Shown: piece by piece, positions 1 to 8,285 of the stretch
Position numbering within the stretch: position 1 is the stretch's first letter
Layout: each line of letters starts with the position of its first letter
Source of the DNA: CAVXEH01 sp963805305
Lineage (GTDB): Bacteria; Chloroflexota; Limnocylindria; QHBO01
Direction: 5' to 3'
Assembly: GCA_963805305.1 (NCBI GenBank)
Contig: CAWDTM010000004.1
Span: forward strand, 124,001 to 188,000
DNA length: 64,000 nt
Translations under genes and position numbers: made by a program
The notes under the pieces: model-generated
Seen by the model: the letters and a program-made list of their open reading frames with translations, nothing else
What the model was told of the DNA's origin: nothing
The model's database searches: none

Positions 1-438
1 TCGCTGGGACGGGTGCAGCGCGACGGGCCGTACGCACTGGTGGAGGCTGCTCCCCTTCCGGAGGTCGCCGGCGAGGGGGCCGATCACCTGCTCCCGCAGG
101 TCCAGGCTGCGCTCGACACGTACCTCGCGACGGTGAAACGAATCGTGGCCGCGACTGCGTCCAAGCAGGAGACGCACCAGGAGTTGACCGACGTGGCCGC
201 ATCCCTCGACGCCGTGCTCAAGCCCATCCATCTTCCCGATGACCCCCTCGCGGCGAGCTACGCCGTCGGCGGCGTGCTTCAGGTGGAGCTCACCCGCAAG
301 CAGCAGCTGCTCGAGATGCCGGACGCGGCCAGCCGCCTGCGCGCCGAGCTGGAGCTCCTGCGCAGGGAGTCCCGGCTGCTCGCCGACGGCGCCATGCCGC
401 CCGTCGCGCCGGGCGATCTCCGCTACCACCGGAACTGA
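1..438 (+). CDS. LON substrate-binding domain protein, 5' end outside window
   Basis: The reading frame is open from the first base of the window to a TGA at 436-438, so only the C-terminal 145 residues are seen. The visible start (LGRVQRDGPYALVEA) resembles the barrel part of the LON N-terminal domain. It is followed by a helical region with Glu/Leu/Arg-rich stretches, as in the helical bundle of Lon N-domains. No ATPase or Ser-Lys protease domain follows, so this is probably a stand-alone LON-domain protein rather than the Lon protease. Such proteins are thought to bind unfolded polypeptides, but their role is not established. It ends 11 nt before the next gene on the same strand and may be cotranscribed with it. 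Confidence 0.6.
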   Translation, partial: SLGRVQRDGPYALVEAAPLPEVAGEGADHLLPQVQAALDTYLATVKRIVAATASKQETHQELTDVAASLDAVLKPIHLPDDPLAASYAVGGVLQVELTRKQQLLEMPDAASRLRAELELLRRESRLLADGAMPPVAPGDLRYHRN

Positions 439-449
439 CGAGACTTTCC

Positions 450-1610
450 ATGCTCGCTCGCATCCGTCGCCCGGTGGGTTTCGCGCTCGTGCTCGCTCTG
501 CTGCTCACGGCCTGCAGCGACCCCGCGCCGAGCGCTTCACCGCAGGACGGCACCCCGACGCCCGGCGTCTCCGGGCCGTCCGACAGCGGGGCGCCAACGG
601 CGGAACCCACCTCCGCGGCGAGCGGCGGGCCATCCGCGTCGCCGACCGCGACCAACGCCGTCACGCAGTACACCGTCGTGGCCGGGGACACGCTGTACTC
701 CATCGCGAGGCGCTTCGCGACCACGGTGGAGCAGCTCCAGGCCTGGAACGCCCAGCGCTATCCAACGCTCGTCTCCGATCCCGGGACGCTCAACGCCGGG
801 TGGCACCTCATCGTGGCCGGCGAGCCGGGCGTGACGCCCGTTCCGACCCCGACTGCCGTGCCCACTGCAGCGGCAACCTCCACAACGACAGGCATCGGAT
901 GCCACGCGGGCAACCGCGTTGCGGCGAGCCCGGCCGGCGTCTACCAGCGAGTCCCCAACGCGGGTCCCGAGGTGGCGATCACCTTCGACATGGGTGGCAG
1001 GTTGGACCCCGCCCTGGACATTCTCGCCTTCCTGATCACGAACCACGTCTGCGCCACCATCTTTCCGACCGGCGCCATGAGCGACACGGCCACGGGTCAG
1101 AAGGTGCTCGCCGTCATCCGCGCGCATCCGGATCTCTTCGAGGTCGGCAACCACACGATGCACCACTGTGACCTCGTCCACGGTGGCCTGGGATCACCCA
1201 CCACGGCGCCCTGCAAGACCAACGGTCGGCCCAGCGCGGACTTCGTGCGCGAAGAGCTGACCGATGCCGCCGCGATCCTGACCGCAGGCACCGGTCAGCA
1301 GCCCGTGCCCTATTGGCGGCCCCCATACGGGACGTATGACCAGAGCCTGCTGAACGTGGCCGCCGGCGTTGGCTACACCAAGACAATGCTGTGGGATATC
1401 GACACCATCGACTGGAAGCCCATCTCCGACGGCGGGCCCACCGCCCAGCAGATTGCCAGCAAGGTGGTGACCAAGGCGGTCAACGGCTCCATCGTCCTCG
1501 ATCACCTTGGGGGCTACGAGACGCTCAAGGCACTGCAGATCATGGTGCCCGCGCTCCGGCAGCGCGGATTCACCCTGACGTCGATCTCGGACCTGTTCGA
1601 CGGGGCCTGA
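450..1610 (+). CDS. LysM and polysaccharide deacetylase (NodB) lipoprotein
   Basis: This 386-residue protein begins with a lipoprotein signal peptide ending in the lipobox LLTAC (Cys about residue 22), so it should be anchored outside the membrane. A Ser/Thr/Pro-rich linker follows, then a LysM domain (about residues 71-125, YTVVAGDTLYSIARRF) that would bind peptidoglycan. A second linker leads to a NodB-type deacetylase domain. The zinc and catalytic motifs are readable: motif 1 is TFDMGG rather than TFDDG, motif 2 is NHTMHH, motif 3 is RPPYG, and a C-terminal LDH motif is present. The likely role is N-deacetylation of cell-wall glycan. The second Asp of motif 1, normally a metal ligand, is Met here, which may lower or alter activity. 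Confidence 0.85.
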   Translation: MLARIRRPVGFALVLALLLTACSDPAPSASPQDGTPTPGVSGPSDSGAPTAEPTSAASGGPSASPTATNAVTQYTVVAGDTLYSIARRFATTVEQLQAWNAQRYPTLVSDPGTLNAGWHLIVAGEPGVTPVPTPTAVPTAAATSTTTGIGCHAGNRVAASPAGVYQRVPNAGPEVAITFDMGGRLDPALDILAFLITNHVCATIFPTGAMSDTATGQKVLAVIRAHPDLFEVGNHTMHHCDLVHGGLGSPTTAPCKTNGRPSADFVREELTDAAAILTAGTGQQPVPYWRPPYGTYDQSLLNVAAGVGYTKTMLWDIDTIDWKPISDGGPTAQQIASKVVTKAVNGSIVLDHLGGYETLKALQIMVPALRQRGFTLTSISDLFDGA

Positions 1611-1694
1611 GGGCGAATGCGGGTCGTGCCGCATCGGCGTCGCTGGTGGGCTAGGCTGGGACCAGCTCAACCGCTCAGCAGGGAGACACGATCA

Positions 1695-1955
1695 ATGGCC
1701 GATGAGGAGCGCACCCGGACCGAGCAGTTCCGGATCAGCGGGGACGAGCTGCTTGCGAAGGTCCGGGAACTCGTGCACGAAGGGAACGTCCGGAGGATCA
1801 TCATCCGCAACGACCAGGGTCACACGCTCGTGGAGCTGCCGCTCACCGTCGGCGTGCTCGGTGCCGCGCTGCTGCCAGTGCTGGCCGCCGTCGGGGCCAT
1901 CGCGGCCATCGCCACCGACTGCGAGCTCGTGGTCGAGCGTCGGACCGAGTCCTAG
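1695..1955 (+). CDS. DUF4342 small membrane-associated protein
   Basis: An 86-residue protein. The ATG at 1695 is chosen because an AGGGAGA ribosome-binding site lies about 8 nt upstream, and starting there gives the usual DUF4342 length. The N-terminal half is hydrophilic (FRISGDELLAKVRELVHEG), followed by a short strand pattern (RRIIIRNDQGHTLVELP). A hydrophobic segment of about 25 residues then ends at a charged tail (ELVVERRTES). This layout matches the DUF4342 family, a soluble N-terminal domain coupled to a membrane helix. The function is unknown. It is separated from the deacetylase by 84 nt and is probably its own unit or a distal operon member. Confidence 0.7.
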   Translation: MADEERTRTEQFRISGDELLAKVRELVHEGNVRRIIIRNDQGHTLVELPLTVGVLGAALLPVLAAVGAIAAIATDCELVVERRTES

Positions 1956-2015
1956 TCCGGTCGTCCTCGTCCCGGTCGCGGGTCTTGCCCGTCGTGTCGC
2001 GGCGGGCGGGGGCCG

Positions 2016-2555
2016 TCATCGCAACTCCTCGTCGGGAATCCGCGGCTCGTGCGCTCGGCTCCGGTTCCACGAGGCAACCCTGCGCGGCCGGCGGCGTCGG
2101 GGCGCGGAGACCCCGGCCAGGACTCGCAGCCGGGCAAGGATCTGCCGCTGCGTCATGGGCGCCGCCGAGCGCACGGTCATCGAGTGGTCCCGATGCCGGG
2201 CGTCATCGTCCTCGCGGATCAGCACCGCGAGCCGGTCGTGCACGGTTCCGGGTCCCATGATGTCGAGCGCGTCGTAGGGCTCGACCCGATCGGCGACCGC
2301 CCGGAGGAACCGCGCGAGGTGCTCGAGGCGTCGCGCCTCGCCGTCGCTCTTCGGCGCCATTCCGCCGCCGTGCGCTATGGACGGATTGTGGGTGACGTGG
2401 CCGGTCGACCGGCGGTGCACGGGAACGTCGCTACGCACGCGCGTCACCCGTGTCCCCGTCCCGTCCCAGCGCGCGAGAATCGCCACGCGCGAGTCGATCC
2501 AGACCATGGTGCGCGGCTGGTCGGCCGTGGGGGCCGCCGGCGCCTGTAGGGTCAT
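2016..2555 (-). CDS. Uncharacterised protein resembling bacterial eRF1-like (baeRF/host-attachment) family
   Basis: 179 residues starting at the ATG at 2555, which has a strong GGGAGGG ribosome-binding site. The N-terminal strand (MVWIDSRVAILARWDG) and the VRSDVPVHRRSTGHV segment are followed by a helix with the pattern EARRLEHLARFLRAVADRV. Next comes a glycine turn (DIMGPGTVHDRLA) and a final basic helix. This order resembles bacterial proteins with an eRF1 domain-3-like or host-attachment fold, seen in actinobacteria and Chloroflexota as hypotheticals. The last 30 residues are very Arg-rich, consistent with RNA or ribosome binding. The assignment rests on remembered sequence pattern only; a role in ribosome rescue or stress would be inference. 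Confidence 0.5.
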   Translation of the reverse strand: MTLQAPAAPTADQPRTMVWIDSRVAILARWDGTGTRVTRVRSDVPVHRRSTGHVTHNPSIAHGGGMAPKSDGEARRLEHLARFLRAVADRVEPYDALDIMGPGTVHDRLAVLIREDDDARHRDHSMTVRSAAPMTQRQILARLRVLAGVSAPRRRRPRRVASWNRSRAHEPRIPDEELR

Positions 2556-2728
2556 ACGACACCCTCCCGAGGCATGCATCGCGCGCCGCCATCGGGCGCG
2601 CCGGGTGCGCCTGCACGTACAGCGTGGACCACCGCGATCGCGCGATCCAGTGCCCTCGGTCACCTGCGCCGATGCGAAAGGGCCCGTGACCACCGGGATC
2701 ATCCCGGGACCGGCACGGTGCCGGGTCC

Positions 2729-3157
2729 TCAGCCTGTCGCCGTGTTCCACCAGATGGTTGCCACGACGCGGCGGGCGAGCGTGGGGCTGCTCACCAGGTC
2801 TCCCGAGGCGACGAGCCGGGCGATGGCCTCGGCGACGGCCGCCTCACGGTCGGGAGCGAGGCACAGGTTGCGGCGTGCCCGCGAGCCCGCGGCCTCGAGT
2901 GAGGCTGGCTCGCTCGCGCGCTCCCAGGCGATGACCGACGGATCGAGGCCCAGCGCGCGGAGCACCTCCAGCACAGGCGATCGATCGGCGACGGCACGCG
3001 GCTCGCGTGCCGCGCCTGCCGCCGCGTGGGCGCGCTCCCGGTACAACGCTCCCCCCACGGCCCAGGGGTCGTCGGTTGCTTTCGCCAGGAACGCGTCGGG
3101 GATGGCCCACCGGCCCAGCGCTTCGGACCAGGCGGCGATGGGCCCGGCGTCCCCCAC
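2729..3157 (-). pseudogene. Probable internally deleted class I SAM methyltransferase remnant
   Basis: 142 residues beginning at a GTG 2 nt after the stop of the aminotransferase gene. The first 40 residues (ALGRWAIPDAFLAKATDDPW) resemble the N-terminal cap of class I methyltransferases common in Chloroflexota. The last 60 (RRNLCLAPDRE to VVATIWW) resemble the C-terminal end of the same family. The glycine-rich SAM-binding core that should lie between them is absent: a full-length homologue would be roughly 250 residues. The simplest reading is an in-frame internal deletion that leaves a non-catalytic remnant. It could instead be a short protein of unknown function that happens to share the termini. 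It lies directly downstream of, and is probably cotranscribed with, the aminotransferase. Confidence 0.45.
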
Positions 3158-3159
3158 GC

Positions 3160-4500
3160 TCAGCCGGCGAGTCCGGCTTCGAGCGCCGTCTCGAAGACCG
3201 TGACCGCCGCGTCGACCGCTTCGGCATCCACGATCAGCGGCGGGCAGAGCCGAATCGTCGACTCGCCGCACTCGAGGGTGAGCAGTCCGCGCTGGAAGGC
3301 CGCATGCTCCACGGCGGCTGCCTGCTCGTGCGAGGCGAACTCGACTCCGATCATGAGGCCCATGCCCCGAATGTCGCGCACCTGCGGACGTCGTTCCGCG
3401 ACCCGTCGCAGCCCGGCCATCAGGCGCTCGCCCATCGCGGAGGCGTTCGCCAGCAGGCCGTCCTCGAGGACGTCGAGGGTGGCGATCGCCGCCGCCGCGC
3501 AGATCGGGTTGCCGGCGAACGTCGAGCCATGGGCGCCGGGTGGCCAGGTCCACACCGAATCACGCGCGATGAACCCGCCGATCGGCATGCCCGAGGCGAT
3601 CCCCTTGGCGGTGGTGATGATGTCCGGCTCGACGCCGGAATGCTCGATTGCCCACCACTTCCCGGTTCGGCCCATCCCCGACTGGATCTCGTCGGCGACG
3701 AGGAGGATGCCGTACTCGTCACAGATCTCACGCAGCCCGCGCAGAAATGCGGCCGGCGCCGGGAAGTACCCGCCCTCTCCCTGGATCGGCTCCACGAAGA
3801 TCGCCGCCACGTCGGTCGGGGCGAGGAGCCGGCCGAGGATCGAGCGCCGCAGGACCTCGAGCTCGGCGGTCCCGTCGCCACCGTCCTGGCCGCGCCAGGC
3901 CCGGATCCGCGGGAAGGGCGTGTGCTCGACCATGGGAAGCAGCGGGCCGAATCCGGCGCGCTGCTTGATCTTGGAGTTCGTGAGGGAGAGGGCTCCCATG
4001 GTCCGGCCGTGGAAGGCACCCTCGAAGGCGATGATGCCGGGCCGATGGGTGTGATATCGGGCGAGCTTGATGGCTCCCTCGACCGCCTCGGTCCCGGAGT
4101 TGGTGAGGAAGACGCGCGCTCGCTCGCGGAACGGCGCAATGGCGGCCAGGCGCTCGCTGAGCTCCATGTAGCGCGGCTCGTAGAAGTCCGTTGCCGCGAT
4201 GTGGATCAGTCGATCGGCCTGCTCCTTGATCGCCGCGACCACCGCGGGGTGGCCGTGGCCGGTGGACGCCACCGCGATGCCGGCCGCGAAGTCGAGAAAT
4301 CGGTTGCCGTCGACATCGGTGATCACGAAACCGCGGCCCGTATCCGCCACGAGAGGATAGGCCCGCGTCAGTGAGGGGCTGACGACGGCTTCGTCGCGTG
4401 CGATGACGGCGCGGGCCAGCGGACCGGGAATCTCGGTGACGATATGGGGCGCGGTCGGAATCGCGGCAGCCGCAGGCGAGGCGCTGGGGTGGGTGGTCAT
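3160..4500 (-). CDS. Class III PLP aminotransferase (4-aminobutyrate/ornithine type)
   Basis: 446 residues. The ATG at 4500 gives the normal family length; longer frames upstream lack family similarity. Visible class III landmarks are the GIAVASTGHGHP loop, NSGTEAVEGAIKLAR (phosphate binding), FHGRTMGALSLT, the cofactor-pairing Asp in VADEIQSGMGRTG, and the Schiff-base Lys in TTAKGIASGMPIGG. The HGSTFAGNP and GLMIGVEF motifs follow. The pattern is closest to GabT-type 4-aminobutyrate aminotransferases, although acetylornithine or putrescine-type activity cannot be excluded. A P5C dehydrogenase lies 1.2 kb away on the same strand, consistent with a local amino-acid catabolism theme feeding succinate or glutamate. 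Confidence 0.85.
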   Translation of the reverse strand: MTTHPSASPAAAAIPTAPHIVTEIPGPLARAVIARDEAVVSPSLTRAYPLVADTGRGFVITDVDGNRFLDFAAGIAVASTGHGHPAVVAAIKEQADRLIHIAATDFYEPRYMELSERLAAIAPFRERARVFLTNSGTEAVEGAIKLARYHTHRPGIIAFEGAFHGRTMGALSLTNSKIKQRAGFGPLLPMVEHTPFPRIRAWRGQDGGDGTAELEVLRRSILGRLLAPTDVAAIFVEPIQGEGGYFPAPAAFLRGLREICDEYGILLVADEIQSGMGRTGKWWAIEHSGVEPDIITTAKGIASGMPIGGFIARDSVWTWPPGAHGSTFAGNPICAAAAIATLDVLEDGLLANASAMGERLMAGLRRVAERRPQVRDIRGMGLMIGVEFASHEQAAAVEHAAFQRGLLTLECGESTIRLCPPLIVDAEAVDAAVTVFETALEAGLAG

Positions 4501-4634
4501 GGAGCGGAACTCCGGATCGGAGTGGCGCGTCCTGCCCGCGCCCCTGGCTAGCACCGCTATCGTAGCAACGGCGCCCTCCGGCAACCACCCCCGCCAGACA
4601 CGATGCTGGTGCGGACATGCGCCGCCGGCCGACG

Positions 4635-5691
4635 TCAGGCGGTCGCGCGGATTGCCTCTCCGGCCAGCGTCGGTCCCCGGTAGACCAGGCCGGTCCACAG
4701 CTGAACGAGGTCCGCGCCCGCCTCCACGGCTGCCGCCGCGTCCCGACCTGAGCCGATGCCACCCGACGCGACGAGCACGGCCTCCGGACCCAGCCGTGCG
4801 CGTGCCATGGCAGTGAGCTCCAGCATGCGTGCCAGGAGCGGTCTGCCGGAGAGCCCGCCTTCCTGGTCGCGCAGCGCCGCGGAGGCGATCAGGCCTCGCC
4901 TCGTGGTGCTCGTGTTGCCCAGGATGAGCCCCATCGCGCCGCCTGCCATGGCCGTCTCGCCGAGCTCGGCGATCTCGGCATCGTCGAGGTCCGGGGCCAG
5001 CTTGACCAGGATCGGCACCGACAGGCCCAGCTCCTCGCCCACGCCGGCCAGGGAGTCAAGCAGCGCTGACAGGGTGGCGACCGACTGCATGGCACGCAGC
5101 CCGGGCGTGTTCGGCGACGAGATGTTCACCGCGACGTAGTCGGCCACCCGTGCGACGATGGCGAAGGCGGCCGCATAGTCGTCCAGCGCGTGGTCCTCCG
5201 GGGTGCGCGCGTCCCCGCCCGATGTTGATCCCTACCGCGAACCCCGCCGGCAGCCAGCGCCGCGCGCGAGACACGTTCTCCGCGAGGGCGGCAGCTCCCT
5301 CGTTGTTGAATCCCATGCGGTTGATGAGGGCCTCATCGATCCGCAGCCGAAAGAGGCGCGGCCGGAGATTGCCCGGCTGCGCCACCGGGGTCACGGTCCC
5401 CACCTCGGCAAATCCGAGCCCCAGCGCCGCCCACCCCCGGAGCGCCACCCCGTCCTTGTCGAACCCCGCACCGATGCCGACGCGGTTCCGCAGGGTGATG
5501 CCCGCGACGGAGACCGCGGCGTCCACCCGTGGCGCCGCTCCCGCGGCGCGAAGGAGGGCACGCCCGGTCTGATTGCCCCCGGCCCGGGCGAGGCCGTGCA
5601 GCGCGATGCGGTGGATGCGCTCGGCGTCCATGCGGAACAGGACGGGCCGAGCGATGCGGTAGGCGGCCAGGCTGAGGGCCCGCGGAAGCAT
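4635..5691 (-). CDS. pyrD: Dihydroorotate dehydrogenase, class 2, interrupted by a -1 frameshift
   Basis: This is the FMN enzyme of pyrimidine synthesis that oxidises dihydroorotate and passes electrons to quinone. The N-terminal part (start ATG 5691) shows the class 2 membrane helix pattern, GAGFDKDG, VGTVTP and NRMGFNN, and breaks off after GINIG. The rest continues in another frame from DARTPEDHALDDY through VNISSPNTPGL (catalytic Ser), ILVKLAPDL and GGIGSGRDAAA. The frame change lies at a run of C on the plus strand at 5213-5216. Adding one base there restores a single 352-residue protein. Because pyrD is normally essential, a sequencing or assembly error is more likely than real decay. 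It starts 36 nt after pruA and may be cotranscribed with it. Confidence 0.85.
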
Positions 5692-5727
5692 CCGGTCAGT
5701 CGCGCGCGGCGGAAGCGCGGTATCGCG

Positions 5728-7323
5728 TCACGCGGAGGGCGGCTCGCCGATCACCGTCTGGGACTGCTCTCGCATGAACTGCTGGACGTAGTACGGGCCC
5801 AGGCCGTTCTTGCCCGAGCTTCCGGAGCCCTTCCAGCCACCGAACGACTGGATCCCCGGCCAGGCCCCGGTCGTCGCACCGGCCCGCCGGTTCGCGTACA
5901 CGACCCCCGCCTGGATCCGGTCGAGGAACCGGCGGACCTCGGCGTCGTCGGTGCTGAAGATGCCGGCGGTCAGGCCGTAGGCGGTGCTGTTCGCCGCATC
6001 GATCGCCTCGTCGAGGGAGTCAACCTCGCCCACGACCAGGAGCGGCACGAAGAGCTCGTCACGGAAGAGCCGGTGGGTCAGCGGCAGACCAGAGACGACG
6101 GTGGGGGTCGGGAAGAACCCGCGGCCTGCGTCGCCGTCGCGCAGGACCTCCCCGCCGACCTCGATGGTGCCGCCGTCGCGGCGCACCTCCTCGACGGCCT
6201 CGGTGAACTTGCGCAGCGCCCGCTCGTTGATGACCGGGCCCATCCAGTTCTCGCGACGGGTCGGGTCGCCCACGGAGATCGCCTTCGTCTTCTCGACGAG
6301 CGCGTCGAGGAAGGGCCGCGCCACGGACCGCTCCACGTACACCCGGCTGGCGGCGCTGCACTTCTGCCCGTCGTACCCGAACGCAGAGCGCATGCACCCC
6401 TCGGCCGCGATCTCCAGGTCCGCGTTGCGGGTCACGATGGCGGGGTTCTTGCCGCCCATCTCGGTGATGATGGGGCGGGGGTAGTCACGCGTGAATCCCT
6501 TGTGGAGCCGCATCCCCACCTCGTACGAGCCGGTGAAGACCAGCCCGTCGATCCCCGGGTTCTGCTCGAGCTCGGCCCCGACCGATTCGCCAGGTCCGGT
6601 CACGAGGTTCACGACGCCGGCCGGCACGCCGACCTCGCGCAGGACCTCCACGTACTTGTAGGCCAGCAGCGGCGCGTCCGAAGAGGGCTTCATGACGACC
6701 GTGTTGCCGGCGATCAACGCGCCGCCGGCCGGGCCTCCGGAGAGCGCCATCGGGAAGTTGAAGGGGCTGATGACGGCCCACACCCCATGGGGCTTCAGGA
6801 TGCTCCGGGTGTGCTCCGCCGGGGAGAGTGACCCCATGGGCTGGTCGAATCCACCGTTGCGCTCCATGACGTCCGAGTAGTAGCGCAGGAGGTCCGCGGT
6901 CTCCTCCACGTCGCCGAGTGCCTCGAGCCGGGTCTTGCCCACCTCGATGGCCATCAGCGCGGCGAACTCGAACTGGCGCTCGCTGATGACGTCGGCGGCC
7001 TTGCGCAACGTTGCGATCCGTTGCTGCCAACCCAGGTCGCGCCAGGCGGGGAAGGCGGCGCGGGCCGCGGCCACCGCATCGCGCACGTCCTGCCGTGTGC
7101 CCACCGGGAAGCGGCTGACCACCAGGTCGGTGTCGATGGGGGAGCGGTCGTCGAAGGACTCGGTGCCGGCGCGTCGCTCGTCGCCGATCAGCATCGGGTA
7201 CGTCCGGCCGAGCTGCCCCCTGGCCGCCTCGACGGCACGGTCGAACGCGGACTGGAGCTCCTCGTTGTCCGCGGAGAGCGTCGCGTACGTGATCTTCATG
7301 CGCGGCGTGCCGGTCGTGGCCAT
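5728..7323 (-). CDS. pruA: 1-pyrroline-5-carboxylate dehydrogenase
   Basis: 531 residues with an ATG at 7323 and a GGAGG ribosome-binding site 10 nt upstream. This is an aldehyde dehydrogenase fold protein: the cofactor motif SPFNFPMALSGGP, the VFTGS Rossmann turn, the catalytic Glu in ITEMGGKNPAIV and the catalytic Cys in GYDGQKCSAASR are all visible. The C-terminal ANRRAGATTGAWPG and FGGWKGSGSSGKN segments are typical of the stand-alone P5CDH (RocA/PruA) subgroup rather than general aldehyde dehydrogenases. It converts glutamate semialdehyde to glutamate with NAD, the second step of proline and arginine/ornithine breakdown. No proline dehydrogenase is in the window. Confidence 0.9.
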   Translation of the reverse strand: MATTGTPRMKITYATLSADNEELQSAFDRAVEAARGQLGRTYPMLIGDERRAGTESFDDRSPIDTDLVVSRFPVGTRQDVRDAVAAARAAFPAWRDLGWQQRIATLRKAADVISERQFEFAALMAIEVGKTRLEALGDVEETADLLRYYSDVMERNGGFDQPMGSLSPAEHTRSILKPHGVWAVISPFNFPMALSGGPAGGALIAGNTVVMKPSSDAPLLAYKYVEVLREVGVPAGVVNLVTGPGESVGAELEQNPGIDGLVFTGSYEVGMRLHKGFTRDYPRPIITEMGGKNPAIVTRNADLEIAAEGCMRSAFGYDGQKCSAASRVYVERSVARPFLDALVEKTKAISVGDPTRRENWMGPVINERALRKFTEAVEEVRRDGGTIEVGGEVLRDGDAGRGFFPTPTVVSGLPLTHRLFRDELFVPLLVVGEVDSLDEAIDAANSTAYGLTAGIFSTDDAEVRRFLDRIQAGVVYANRRAGATTGAWPGIQSFGGWKGSGSSGKNGLGPYYVQQFMREQSQTVIGEPPSA

Positions 7324-7402
7324 GTCGGGTGCTGCCTCCTTCGGGTGCGCGCGCCGCGGCGGCGAGCGCCATCGGTCCCAGGCGGGTGAATCGGTCCCGG
7401 AC

Positions 7403-7408
7403 AGTATC
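7403..7408 (-). promoter_or_regulatory. Candidate -10 hexamer (GATACT) for pruA
   Basis: Read on the minus strand this is GATACT, about 80 nt before the pruA start. No convincing -35 is seen. It would give a leader of roughly 70 nt with a ribosome-binding site. Confidence 0.3.
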
Positions 7409-7437
7409 GCACCGGCAGGACGCCGGGCAGGCCGAGA

Positions 7438-7466
7438 GCCAGGCTCCGGGGGGAGAAGAGCCTGGC
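7438..7466 (-). terminator. Hairpin downstream of the methyltransferase gene
   Basis: A 9-bp perfect stem (GCCAGGCTC / GAGCCTGGC) with an 11-nt loop lies 115 nt beyond the stop of the minus-strand methyltransferase and before the pruA promoter region. There is no T tract, so it may act weakly or with Rho. Confidence 0.4.
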
Positions 7467-7580
7467 CCTCGACCGCGTCATCCTACATGGGGCGCATGAG
7501 GCCTGCAACACGGATTCTGCAAGGAATTGCACCAATCGCCGCGGATTCCGGCACCCCGGCCCGGAAGGTCCGCGACCGGC

Positions 7581-8270
7581 TCAGCGGGCCCGGTGGTAGA
7601 GGCCCAGCTTGAGGTCCAGGCTGGTCCGATGCGGACCCATCAGGTAGGCGCGCCCGCGGTCACCGTAGAGCCGCGGGAGGAGCTCGTTCGCCGTACCCTC
7701 GTCGTGCAGGTCCAGCCTCGCGTGGACGACCTTGATCTTGAACCCGTTGCGGAGCCACCAACCGGTGCGGCGCTGGGTCGCCTCGAACGCGTGGGCCACC
7801 ACCTCCGGCTCGAGGAGCGCGGCGATGTCGTCACGGCCGTAGTAGCCGATGACGATGAGACGCCCACCGGGGCGGAGGACGCGCAGTGCCTCCGCGATGG
7901 CGGGCAGAGAGGCGTCGTCAGGCTCGATCGTTCCGGAGAGGACCACGTCGACCGCCGCGTCCCGGAGCGGAAGCGCGGTGGGCGAGCCCTCCACGATACG
8001 GATGTTGGGCTGGTGCGCCTCGCCGGCCCGCCGACGGGCCTCCTCGAGCAATAGCGGGTCCGACTCGATCCCATAGGTTCGCCCGGTCCGTCGTGCAAGG
8101 AGCATCGGGTAGTGACCGATCCCCGTGCCCACGTCCGCGATGCGACGGCCGGAGAGCGGGGTGATCCGTTCGAGCGCGTCCAGCACCTTCCGACCGGGGT
8201 CGATCACCTCACCCAGGCGGCCATGCAGCTCCGGGTCAAGAACGGTCCAGGGTGGCAGGATCGCGAACAT
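7581..8270 (-). CDS. Class I SAM-dependent methyltransferase
   Basis: 229 residues. The SAM-binding glycine-rich motif I is clear (ADVGTGIGHYPMLLA), with the acidic ribose-binding residue in GIESDPLLLEEA. Motif II (DVVLSGTIEP, where the final acidic residue is often variable) and the ALRVLRPGGRLIVIGYYGRDD post-motif also fit. The C-terminal half carries RRTGWWLRNGFKIKVVHARL. These features define the fold but not the substrate. It starts 15 nt before the end of the lipoprotein gene and may be the last gene of the histidine kinase operon, separated from pruA by a hairpin. Confidence 0.8.
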   Translation of the reverse strand: MFAILPPWTVLDPELHGRLGEVIDPGRKVLDALERITPLSGRRIADVGTGIGHYPMLLARRTGRTYGIESDPLLLEEARRRAGEAHQPNIRIVEGSPTALPLRDAAVDVVLSGTIEPDDASLPAIAEALRVLRPGGRLIVIGYYGRDDIAALLEPEVVAHAFEATQRRTGWWLRNGFKIKVVHARLDLHDEGTANELLPRLYGDRGRAYLMGPHRTSLDLKLGLYHRAR

Positions 8271-8285
8271 GGTCTGATGCTCTTC

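Noticed and set aside
5203..6831. 542-codon plus-strand frame
   Set aside because: Antisense shadow of pruA and pyrD with no recognisable protein features.
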